A stretch of 26,902 nucleotides of DNA from a methanogenic archaeon (lineage in GTDB: Archaea > Thermoplasmatota > Thermoplasmata > Methanomassiliicoccales > Methanomethylophilaceae): positions 1 to 26,902 of the forward strand of contig CADAGG010000002.1 of NCBI GenBank assembly GCA_902787415.1, written 5' to 3'. The position numbers and the translations under genes are program-made. The stretch's first letter is position 1; every line of letters begins with the position of its first letter. The notes under the pieces are model-generated. The model was not told the DNA's origin, made no database searches, and saw only the letters and a list, made by a program, of their open reading frames with translations. This document shows, piece by piece, positions 1 through 6,206 of this stretch.

Positions 1-18
1 TGCTCTGGGAAGGCCCAT
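1..18 (-). CDS. Start of an unidentified gene, cut by window edge
   Basis: An ATG at 18-16 lies one base after the stop codon of the ubiquitin-like gene and opens a frame with no stop up to the window edge, encoding only MGLPRA. The tight spacing is typical of a cotranscribed, translationally coupled gene, and a GGCGG stretch lies just upstream as a possible ribosome binding site. In ubiquitin-like operons the third member is often an E2-like enzyme, and some E2 proteins begin with a similar Gly-Leu-Pro-Arg stretch. Six residues cannot establish this, so the identity is left open. Confidence 0.4.
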
Positions 19-19
19 G

Positions 20-253
20 TCATCCGCCCTGGGGGTCGGGAACCAGCTCTACGGTATCTCCTTCGGACACACCGGCCTCGCTGAGCGTGGCGCTCTCCGG
101 GATCAGCCTGCTGCCGACCCTCATGATGAATGCGCTGCGGTCCCTCTTCCAGTACTGGGAGGCGAATACAATAACATCGCCGGCCGAATCCGTCGGATCC
201 ATCTCGGCGGCGATCTCCCCTCCGTCCATCGTGTTCACAATCCTGATTCTCAT
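20..253 (-). CDS. Ubiquitin-like beta-grasp protein with C-terminal Gly-Gly
   Basis: A 77-residue protein with a ubiquitin-like layout. It has a strand-forming start (MRIRIVNTMDGGEI), a central stretch ending in MRVGSRLIPESATL, and a final SEGDTVELVP strand. That latter half aligns by eye with the ubiquitin segment containing GKQLEDGRTL and ESTLHLV. The chain ends exactly at Gly76-Gly77 with no tail, the mature form a ubiquitin-type modifier needs for adenylation. It resembles ubiquitin more than MoaD/ThiS-type sulfur carriers. Its ATG overlaps the E1 stop as ATGA (253-250), so the two are probably translated together. Inference: it is the substrate of the neighbouring E1 and is conjugated to proteins or used as a sulfur carrier. 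The family assignment is by pattern reading only. Confidence 0.78.
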   Translation of the reverse strand: MRIRIVNTMDGGEIAAEMDPTDSAGDVIVFASQYWKRDRSAFIMRVGSRLIPESATLSEAGVSEGDTVELVPDPQGG

Positions 254-1008
254 TGGCTCAACTCTCCTTCGTGATGGGGGCATCCCCTGCGGAACCCAAT
301 CTCCAGCACGTCCGTCCTTCCCGAGATGCCGTCGTAGTAGCTGACCCCCGGGACGCAAAGGTCCGTCCTCCCGCACACGATCTTCAGGACCTCCCTCACG
401 CACATGGCCGCGATGACGGCGGTGGTGGTGATCCCCGACGAGAGGATCACGGGGTCCCGGACCGTCTCCCCGGGGATGCACGAGAAGGTCCTGTGCAGCT
501 CCTCCAGGTGCGTGGAGTTCATGCCGCACTCGAGGCACGGCCCCTTCGGGAACACGGTCTGCATCTTGCCGCGGAAACCGTCCGTGGCCCCGTCCACATA
601 GGGTATGCGGAAGAACCTCGCATGGGCGTTCAGATGCAGTCTGGCACTTATGCTGTCGAGGCATCCTATGAGGATGCCGAAGCGCGACAGGTCGGTCCTC
701 TGAATGGTGTCCGGGACGGCGGTCACGCGGCATTCCGGATCGAGCTCGGAGGCTGCCTCGGCAACGACCTCCGCCTTGTTCCTCCCCACCGATTCCTCCC
801 GGAAGAGTACGCAGCGGCTGAGGTTGCTCCTCTCCACCGTGTCGAAGTCTGCCACGGTGATGTCGCGGAAACCCGCAAGGACCAGATTCTTGATGACCTC
901 GTTGCCGAGGGCACCCGCACCTGCCACGAAGACGGGGGTCCCGTGGATGCGGGACATATCGATCCATCCTGTGCGTTCCATGCGGTCGAACCTGTCGTCT
1001 TTCGGCAA
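250..1008 (-). CDS. E1-like ubiquitin-activating enzyme (ThiF/UBA family)
   Basis: 252 residues with an adenylation-domain layout. RFDR lies near the N-terminus; the nucleotide loop GAGALG is at 30-35; DFD at 54-56 is followed by the conserved SNLSR (61-65) and GRNK (75-78); the acidic D118 of the LDSISAR segment follows. A CLEC pair (C158, C161) and a late CPHH (C243, H246) could bind one zinc. IPYVDGATDGF followed by TFSCIPG (C177) matches the position of the catalytic cysteine in eukaryotic UBA2/UBA3, so this looks more like a thioester-forming E1 than plain MoeB or ThiF. The start chosen is TTG at 1008, because the first ATG (981) would remove the conserved RFDR; GGTG lies five bases before the TTG. 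It overlaps the ubiquitin-like gene by four bases. An alternative role is sulfur-carrier activation. Confidence 0.85.
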   Translation of the reverse strand: MPKDDRFDRMERTGWIDMSRIHGTPVFVAGAGALGNEVIKNLVLAGFRDITVADFDTVERSNLSRCVLFREESVGRNKAEVVAEAASELDPECRVTAVPDTIQRTDLSRFGILIGCLDSISARLHLNAHARFFRIPYVDGATDGFRGKMQTVFPKGPCLECGMNSTHLEELHRTFSCIPGETVRDPVILSSGITTTAVIAAMCVREVLKIVCGRTDLCVPGVSYYDGISGRTDVLEIGFRRGCPHHEGELSQ

Positions 1009-1037
1009 TCGGACACCTACTGAAGACTCGGATAGAT

Positions 1038-1049
1038 GATTTATAAGGG
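1038..1049. promoter_or_regulatory. Bidirectional TATA box for E1 and zinc-ribbon genes
   Basis: The sequence gatttataag reads as a TATA element on both strands. On the plus strand its centre (about 1044) is about 25 bases before the ATG at 1069, giving a leaderless transcript. On the minus strand it places transcription start near 1018, ten bases before the TTG of the E1 gene. Confidence 0.6.
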
Positions 1050-1068
1050 AAGCGCCATGGAATTTTAC

Positions 1069-1266
1069 ATGAGTCCTGAACTGTCAGACCACGACCACTG
1101 CCGCTACTGCGGCGACTGCGTCCCCTCCGACCAGGCCTACTGCTCGGTCGAATGCTACTACAAGGACCAGGAAGTGATCCGCAAGGAGAAGTTCAGGGAC
1201 GTCTTCTGGAGCGCCGCTGCGCTCATCGGCGTTGCTGTCATCCTCGCCTTGGGCATCCTTTTCTGA
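1069..1266 (+). CDS. Small zinc-ribbon protein with C-terminal membrane anchor
   Basis: A 65-residue protein resembling the DUF2116-type archaeal zinc-ribbon family. The N-terminal half holds C11, C14, C17, C25 and C29 in CRYCGDC and YCSVECYY, a likely zinc-binding ribbon. Residues 46-65 form a single hydrophobic helix that ends the protein, so it should be tail-anchored with the ribbon in the cytoplasm. The start is placed at 1069 because the TATA box predicts transcription beginning there; an ATG at 1057 would add four residues. It is transcribed away from the E1 operon. Function is unknown; small treble-clef ribbons of this type often mediate protein or nucleic-acid contacts. Confidence 0.7.
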   Translation: MSPELSDHDHCRYCGDCVPSDQAYCSVECYYKDQEVIRKEKFRDVFWSAAALIGVAVILALGILF

Positions 1267-1280
1267 GCGCGCGTGCGCGC
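1267..1280 (+). terminator. GC palindrome directly after stop codon
   Basis: GCGCGC, two bases, then GCGCGC begins immediately after the TGA of the zinc-ribbon gene. It could form a short hairpin that ends the transcript. It has no following T-run, so it is weak evidence for termination. Confidence 0.35.
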
Positions 1281-1284
1281 AATT

Positions 1285-1320
1285 CTATATAATCACGATT
1301 GGATAACAAATACGTGATTA
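1285..1320 (+). promoter_or_regulatory. TATA box and inverted-repeat operator of the 1324 gene
   Basis: ctatataat (1285-1293) is a TATA box that predicts transcription start near 1314. Perfect 8-base arms TAATCACG (1290-1297) and CGTGATTA (1313-1320) flank a 15-base spacer. The left arm abuts the TATA box and the right arm covers the predicted start site, the usual place for a repressor in archaea. The regulator is unknown. Confidence 0.5.
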
Positions 1321-1323
1321 CCC

Positions 1324-2214
1324 GTGAACGCAGGTAAATTGGTTGCTCAAATTGCCGTCGTCGCGATCGTCGTGTACTTCACGTACACCGCGGTGGTCGC
1401 CGCAGTGCCCACCGACGTGCACAGCATGGACGATATCTTCAGTGTCACCGAGGATTTCTCGGTCAACACCGAATCCATTGACGGCGGTATGAACATGAAA
1501 GTGACGGTCAACGGAGCCGTCGCCACTAAGCTCCCCCAGAACCTCGAGGGCGTTTACATCGACGTACACATGGGAGACATAGGTAAGCGGACGGAGATAG
1601 CCCATGCCGATATCGGTACGATAAAGGCCAAGGATACCACGGTCATCAATGCCTCATCCATCGTCCCGACGTATGCGATCATGGCGTATGCCGTGGAAGG
1701 CGTAGACTCCGAAGGGAACATCACCGTTCCCCTGGTCCTTTCATTCGGATTCAAGTACATGGAATGGTACGGCGTGTACCTCGTCGACCTCGGACTGGAC
1801 ATCAAGCAGAATCTGCAGGTCGCCTCCGGCGTCAGCATGCCCGAGAAGGGTGCCGGAACCGGAGACAGCTCCGCCAAGGTCAAGGTCGTCATCGACGGCT
1901 CCGCAAGCGAGACCATCGACGGAATCGCCAAGAGCCTCGTGGATGCCGGAAAGGATGACTTCACCCTCACCACCTCCAACGGCGCCTCCATCAACGTCAA
2001 GATCACCGACGAGGGAGGTGGAAAGGCCGGTATCGCCATCAACGCGGCGGGTGCCGGAGACAAGTCCGCCGTCGATCTGCTCAAGGATGCCGTCGGAGAG
2101 GACGGACTGACCCTCACCTACGATGGCAACGACTTCACCATCACCAAGGAGAACGCTGCCGCCTTCATCGAGCTCGTGACCGAACTCTACAAGACTGCGG
2201 GGGTCGATCCATGA
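1324..2214 (+). CDS. Membrane-anchored extracytoplasmic protein, unknown function
   Basis: 296 residues that I do not recognise. An N-terminal hydrophobic segment (about residues 5-28) forms a signal anchor; the remaining approximately 265 residues are polar, acidic and rich in Gly, Asp, Thr and Val, consistent with a beta-rich domain outside the membrane. A second half (from about residue 180) has charged, alternating strand/helix character with DGSASETIDG and KSLVDAGKDD. The start is GTG at 1324, because no upstream ATG exists and the TATA box at 1285-1293 predicts a roughly ten-base leader. Its stop overlaps the next gene as ATGA, so the two probably work together. It could be part of an envelope or sensing complex. 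Confidence 0.6.
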   Translation: MNAGKLVAQIAVVAIVVYFTYTAVVAAVPTDVHSMDDIFSVTEDFSVNTESIDGGMNMKVTVNGAVATKLPQNLEGVYIDVHMGDIGKRTEIAHADIGTIKAKDTTVINASSIVPTYAIMAYAVEGVDSEGNITVPLVLSFGFKYMEWYGVYLVDLGLDIKQNLQVASGVSMPEKGAGTGDSSAKVKVVIDGSASETIDGIAKSLVDAGKDDFTLTTSNGASINVKITDEGGGKAGIAINAAGAGDKSAVDLLKDAVGEDGLTLTYDGNDFTITKENAAAFIELVTELYKTAGVDP

Positions 2215-2840
2215 GCCGCAACAAGAACAAGGATTACGACTACGAGGAGGAGAGGATGACCCTCTCCAGGGAGGAGAAGAAATATCTCAACAGCAAGGCC
2301 AGGATGTTCAAGGCCATCGTCTGGGATATCATCGAGTACATCCTCATCTTCGTGGCGCTGATCATCATCATGGGCTACATCGAGTCCGGACAGATCGCCG
2401 ACTTCAACGAGATCGCCAAGAACATCGGTACCTGGCTGAAACCCGGAGGAATCCTCTTCAACGCCCTCGTCGGTTTCCTTCCCATCATCCTCCTGAGCAG
2501 TATCGGAAGGTATTACGGAATCGGGACCTATGGAAGGATGATCTTCGGTATCATCAGGTGCTTCGCCATCATCCTGTGGCTGTACCTGGTCATCACCGGC
2601 GCGTCCAACTCGCTCAACCTCCTGGAGACCATGGGCGAGGTGTCCGTCGGATCCGGAGTATCCATCGAGGGACTCCATGTGGGTCTCGACGGCCTGAAGA
2701 AGTACCTCACCCTCATCATGCTCTGCTGCATCCTCATCCCCATCGGTGAGTTCTGCGGCGCCCGCAAGAAGCACAGAAGGGCGCTCGCCAAGAAGGAGAG
2801 CATCGAGGAAGAGAAGGCCAGGGAAGAGGCCGCAGCCTGA
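2211..2840 (+). CDS. Four-helix integral membrane protein, unknown function
   Basis: 209 residues. A charged N-terminus (1-34, many Glu/Lys/Tyr) precedes hydrophobic helices at about 36-56, 81-98, 110-130 and 165-183, and the protein ends in a cytoplasmic tail rich in Lys, Arg and Glu (185-209) that may be helical or coiled-coil. The loop between helices 3 and 4 is long and Gly/Ser rich. The ATG overlaps the stop of the upstream anchored protein by four bases, indicating a two-gene unit. No family was recognised. It ends at 2840, and the convergent folP stop begins at 2841, so the two stop codons touch with no intergenic base. Confidence 0.6.
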   Translation: MSRNKNKDYDYEEERMTLSREEKKYLNSKARMFKAIVWDIIEYILIFVALIIIMGYIESGQIADFNEIAKNIGTWLKPGGILFNALVGFLPIILLSSIGRYYGIGTYGRMIFGIIRCFAIILWLYLVITGASNSLNLLETMGEVSVGSGVSIEGLHVGLDGLKKYLTLIMLCCILIPIGEFCGARKKHRRALAKKESIEEEKAREEAAA

Positions 2841-3641
2841 TCAAACCTTAAACCTGCTGGCGGTCACGGACACGTCATGGACGCGGAGAATATCCGCGCC
2901 GTGCTCCGCCGCCAGCAGACACACTTCCGCCGTGGCGGAATCCGCATCGAGATGCGGGTACGTTTTTGCGAGGAAGCGTTTCCTGGAAGGTCCGACAAGA
3001 ACGGGATACCTTCCGAACGAGAAATCCGATGTGTGCAGGATCAGCTCCATCGCCTGCTCGGGGGTGGTCCCGAAACCGACCCCGGGATCGATGATGATGT
3101 TTTGCTCCCTGACACCGGCATCGAGCGCTTTTTGGATGAGGGACTGCAGCTTCGCGCGTGTGTACTCGACGGCGTCGCCGGGGATGAAATCTGTCCTGAA
3201 GGTGGCCGGCGTACCGTAGCTGCTCATGATCACCAGGGGCACGTCGAGCTCCGCGGCGGTATCCGCCATAAGAGGATCTGAAAGGCCGCTGACATCGTTG
3301 ATGATCGATGCCCCATGTTCGATGGCCGTACGCGCGACGGAGGCTTTCATGGTATCCACGGAGATCGGCACGGTGCATCCGGAGACCGCCTTCAGAGCGT
3401 TCAGAACACGTTCCCTCTCGATGTCCTCGGGAACGGGTTCGGCGCCGGGACGGGTGGATTCCCCGCCGATGTCGATGATGTCCGCACCCTGCTCGATCAT
3501 ATCGAAGCAATGACGTCTGGCACTAGCGGGATCGACCCACTGTCCCCCGTCCGAAAAAGAATCGGGGGTGACGTTGAGGATGCCCATCAGCGCGGGGCGT
3601 GATGCCCCGCGCCTGAGCAGTTCCGAGGCACGCATGCTCAT
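2841..3641 (-). CDS. folP: Dihydropteroate synthase
   Basis: 266 residues, close to the usual family length. The enzyme joins a pterin diphosphate to p-aminobenzoate or a related arylamine in pterin cofactor synthesis. Diagnostic blocks are MGILNVTPDSFSDGG near the start, DIIDIGGESTRPGA, ISVDTMKA, ASIINDVSGL, DPGVGFGTTPEQ and GPSRKRFLA, with a C-terminal RVHDVSVT. The usual VLMHM block is replaced by LVIMSSYGTP. The ATG at 3641 overlaps the stop of the upstream oxidoreductase gene as ATGA (3641-3638), so it is the third gene of the larA operon. In an archaeal methanogen the product may serve tetrahydromethanopterin-like rather than folate synthesis, which sequence alone cannot decide. Confidence 0.9.
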   Translation of the reverse strand: MSMRASELLRRGASRPALMGILNVTPDSFSDGGQWVDPASARRHCFDMIEQGADIIDIGGESTRPGAEPVPEDIERERVLNALKAVSGCTVPISVDTMKASVARTAIEHGASIINDVSGLSDPLMADTAAELDVPLVIMSSYGTPATFRTDFIPGDAVEYTRAKLQSLIQKALDAGVREQNIIIDPGVGFGTTPEQAMELILHTSDFSFGRYPVLVGPSRKRFLAKTYPHLDADSATAEVCLLAAEHGADILRVHDVSVTASRFKV

Positions 3642-4750
3642 AGGTGTTCGTCGACCAGTTCGGTCAGGTCGACCACCTTGATCTTGCGGTCGCCGACCTG
3701 TGCGGACAGGTTGGTGACGCAGAAGGGACAGGTGGTGATGAGGAGGTCCGCGAAGTCGGCCTCGTCGAGCCTGGTGTTGGCGATGTCCGCCGCTTCCTCG
3801 GGGTAGGCGGCACGGACTCCTCCGCCTCCGCCGCAGCAGTGGCTGGTGGACTTGTTGTACTTCATCTCCTTGAACCTGACCTCGGGGAACTTCCTGATGA
3901 CGTCCCTGGGGGCGTCGAAGACTCCGCAGTGCCTGCCGAGGTGGCAGGGGTCGTGGTAGGTGACGGTGACGTCGCCGAGGGACTTCAGCTTGACGTCCTG
4001 CTTGGCGAGGAACTCGGTCATGTGGAGGACCTCGAAGGGAACCTCCACGTGCTTGGGGTACTCGATCTTGAACATCCTGTAGCATCCGGCGCAGGAGAGG
4101 ACCAGGGTCTTGACCCCGAGCTTGACGATCTCGTCGACGTTCTTCTGGTAGATCTTCACGAGATCCTCCTCGGACCATCCGACACGGCCCATGACGGAGC
4201 CGCAGCAGATCTCGGGGAGCACGGTGAAGTCGACTCCGAGCTTCTTCAGGATGGAGAGCGAGGCGTCGGCGGTCTTGGTGGCCCTGTAGGTGGCGGTGCA
4301 TCCGGCGAAGTAGGCGACGGGTGCGTTGTGGGGCACGTAGCCCTTCTTGGCCATGACCTCGGCCACGGACTCCTTCTCGGCGAAGGGGTTGTTGTAGTTC
4401 AGGATGTTCTCGCACATGGCCTTGTGCTTGGGCAGGATGTGGCCGTTGGCGACCAGGTCGGCGCGGGCGAGCTCGATGATGTCGACAATCTTGACCTTGG
4501 AGGGGCACCTCCTGACGCAGTCCGCGCAGGTGGTGCAGGTGTACATGCTCTGGACGACGGAGGGGTCGGCCTTCAGCTGTCCGGTGGCCAGACCGTAGGT
4601 CATGACGATACGTCCCCTGGAGAGGTCGGTATCCCAGTTGATTGCTTTGAAGGAGGGGCACACGCTCTTGCAGAATCCGCACATGGTGCAGGAAGAGAGG
4701 GCGTCCCTGATGAGGTCGATCTTCTCGGTGGTGAATACTGCGCTGCTCAA
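3638..4750 (-). CDS. Ferredoxin/CCG-domain Fe-S oxidoreductase (HdrB/GlpC/LutA-like)
   Basis: 370 residues. The N-terminus carries two [4Fe-4S] ferredoxin motifs, C21-C24-C27-C31 and C72-C75-C78-C82. Two complete cysteine-rich CCG domains follow: FAGCTATYR with EICCGS and SCAGC, then DPCHLG with SHCCGGGGG and TTCPFC. This is the layout of HdrD, GlpC and glycolate/lactate dehydrogenase iron-sulfur subunits, which pass electrons from a flavoprotein. No FAD subunit is encoded nearby. The start is TTG at 4750: no ATG fits, and GGAGG lies seven bases upstream. It begins two bases after the larA stop and overlaps folP. The pairing with a LarA-type racemase suggests 2-hydroxyacid oxidation, but the partner and substrate are unknown. 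Confidence 0.85.
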   Translation of the reverse strand: MSSAVFTTEKIDLIRDALSSCTMCGFCKSVCPSFKAINWDTDLSRGRIVMTYGLATGQLKADPSVVQSMYTCTTCADCVRRCPSKVKIVDIIELARADLVANGHILPKHKAMCENILNYNNPFAEKESVAEVMAKKGYVPHNAPVAYFAGCTATYRATKTADASLSILKKLGVDFTVLPEICCGSVMGRVGWSEEDLVKIYQKNVDEIVKLGVKTLVLSCAGCYRMFKIEYPKHVEVPFEVLHMTEFLAKQDVKLKSLGDVTVTYHDPCHLGRHCGVFDAPRDVIRKFPEVRFKEMKYNKSTSHCCGGGGGVRAAYPEEAADIANTRLDEADFADLLITTCPFCVTNLSAQVGDRKIKVVDLTELVDEHL

Positions 4751-4752
4751 TT

Positions 4753-6000
4753 TCAGGCCTCCGGGGGCTTGGGGATGGTGACGCTTCCCTCCATGAACAC
4801 CTCGACCCTTGCGTCGGGGTTGGCGGCGAGGGCGTCCTTGAGGGCCTCCTCGACGGTCTTGTAGGGGGTCATGTTGGCGCCGCTGATGATGGTGGGGTCC
4901 AGGTCGGTGACCGCGCAGATCTTGGCCCAGGTGGCGATCTCGGCCATCTTGGCGGCCTTGTGGTATCCGAGCTTGTAACCCTTCTTGATGTTCTCGATGA
5001 CCTCGTTGGGGTCCTTGGAGGACGACAGGAGCTTGAGGAAGTTGTCGCTGCCGGTTCCCTCCCTGCACTTGGATACCATGATGATGGTTCCTCCCTCCTT
5101 GAGGGCCCACTTTCCGTTGTCGAGGGCCTTCTGGGACTGGTACAGGTCGACATCCATGGGGTAGGGCGCGGCGGAGATGACGATGTCTGCCTTCTCGGGG
5201 ACGGGGACGATGAAGACCTCCTCTCCCCACTTGACGGCCTGCTCGAATGCGGGGTTCAGGTCGCCGGCGGCGGACTTGTAGATGTTGTGGTGCCTGTCCA
5301 TGACGATCTGGACGGAGAAGATCTTCTTCCCCTTGACGACCTCGAGGGCGTCCATCATGTCCTCGTGGACGGGGTTGCCCTTGAGGGCGAGGGCCTGGGC
5401 GTCCATGCGGACGGCCATCTTGTGGTTGGCCTCGACGGTCTTGTAGGATGCGACTCCGGGGAGGAAGGACTTCCTTCCGCCGGTCCAGCCCGCGAAGTAG
5501 TGGGGCTCGACGCTGGTGATGACGATGAGCCTGTCGGAGTCGACGGCTATCTTGTTGACCTCCATGGGGGTGCCGTTCTTGGAGGTGCCGAGGTTGACGC
5601 ACTCGGACGTCTTGGCGTCGTGGACGACGATCCTGTCGCGGAGTGCCTCGAGGTGCCTGCCGAAGATGTTGCGGTACTCCTCCTCGGTGGGTGCACGGTG
5701 GGTTCCGGTGGCGATGAGGTACCTCGCCTTGTGGAGGTCCATCCTGCCCTCGAGCGCGTCGAGGACCGCTGCGGTGGGGGTGGGCCTGGTTCCGTCGTTG
5801 ACGATGAAGACGATGTCCTTTCCGCCCTCGAGGAATGCCTCCAGGGACTCGTATCCGAGGGGGTTGTTCAGCGATTCGTTGATGACCTTGTCTGCCGGCT
5901 CGCACACAACATCCTTGGGATAGTACGTTCCGACGTAGTTCTTCTCGGGGATGTCTACCCTCTGGTATCCGTCCTTGCCGTATCTGACGTCCACGATCAT
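4753..6000 (-). CDS. larA: LarA-type nickel-pincer 2-hydroxyacid racemase
   Basis: 415 residues matching the LarA family, which uses a nickel-pincer nucleotide cofactor to racemise lactate or related 2-hydroxyacids by hydride transfer. Key residues in family order are D69 and R72 (NDGTRPTPT), H101 (ATGTHR), H167 (EPHYFAG), K177 (GGRKSFLPG, the cofactor-attaching lysine) and H193 (EANHK). These correspond to D72, R75, H108, H174, K184 and H200 of Lactobacillus plantarum LarA, with constant spacing from H101 onward. The start is the ATG at 6000: the TATA box at 6031-6036 predicts transcription near 6007, after the alternative ATG at 6027. larB, larC and larE, needed for the cofactor, are not in the window. 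True substrate is uncertain because LarA homologues vary. Confidence 0.88.
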   Translation of the reverse strand: MIVDVRYGKDGYQRVDIPEKNYVGTYYPKDVVCEPADKVINESLNNPLGYESLEAFLEGGKDIVFIVNDGTRPTPTAAVLDALEGRMDLHKARYLIATGTHRAPTEEEYRNIFGRHLEALRDRIVVHDAKTSECVNLGTSKNGTPMEVNKIAVDSDRLIVITSVEPHYFAGWTGGRKSFLPGVASYKTVEANHKMAVRMDAQALALKGNPVHEDMMDALEVVKGKKIFSVQIVMDRHHNIYKSAAGDLNPAFEQAVKWGEEVFIVPVPEKADIVISAAPYPMDVDLYQSQKALDNGKWALKEGGTIIMVSKCREGTGSDNFLKLLSSSKDPNEVIENIKKGYKLGYHKAAKMAEIATWAKICAVTDLDPTIISGANMTPYKTVEEALKDALAANPDARVEVFMEGSVTIPKPPEA

Positions 6001-6028
6001 TTGTATCAACGGGTTATCCCCGCTCATC

Positions 6029-6038
6029 GCTTATAAGG
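6029..6038 (-). promoter_or_regulatory. TATA box of the larA operon
   Basis: On the minus strand the sequence reads cccttataagcg, with TTATAA at 6036-6031. It predicts a start near 6007, making the 6000 ATG nearly leaderless and excluding the ATG at 6027 as the main start. Confidence 0.55.
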
Positions 6039-6067
6039 GTATGTCCGCGCGGGAACGGTCGTGACAG

Positions 6068-6126
6068 TCCGAAATCCGACGCGGGGACCGTAAATCGGAC
6101 ACCCGCCTCTCCGACGGGACATCCGA
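6068..6126. promoter_or_regulatory. Cluster of TCCGA boxes between larA and thiL
   Basis: TCCGA occurs at 6068, 6075, 6110 and 6122, and its complement TCGGA at 6095, all inside the 206-base divergent region. The spacing is uneven. It may be a multi-site operator for larA or thiL, or a chance cluster in GC-rich DNA. Confidence 0.3.
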
Positions 6127-6134
6127 TTCGGTTG

Positions 6135-6183
6135 TGCCAGACGGAGATGGACGCCATGGCTGCGTTCTGGCAAATGATTTAAT
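6135..6183 (+). promoter_or_regulatory. thiL promoter with upstream inverted repeat
   Basis: TGCCAGA (6135-6141) and TCTGGCA (6166-6172) are perfect 7-base arms separated by 24 bases. They end just before the TATA-like gatttaatg (6175-6183), which predicts transcription start at about 6206, one base from the thiL ATG. No thiamine riboswitch-like structure was seen. Confidence 0.45.
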
Positions 6184-6206
6184 GGTTGTTTCACGGTATT
6201 GAAAGC

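Noticed and set aside
2841..4682. A 613-codon minus-strand frame joining an upstream stretch to dihydropteroate synthase
   Set aside because: The first half is a shadow frame of the oxidoreductase gene, Arg/Pro-rich and without motifs; folP starts at 3641 with an ATGA overlap.
3644..4864. Long plus-strand frame opposite the oxidoreductase
   Set aside because: Antisense shadow created by GC-rich codons; Gly/Val/Asp/Leu-rich and without motifs or start signals.
3638..5905. A 755-codon minus-strand frame suggesting a larA-region fusion with the oxidoreductase
   Set aside because: The N-terminal half is an out-of-frame reading of larA; the real oxidoreductase begins at TTG 4750 after GGAGG.
6001..6206. 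Possible TPP riboswitch upstream of thiL
   Set aside because: No THI-box-like conserved sequence seen, and the transcript is predicted to start at the ATG.
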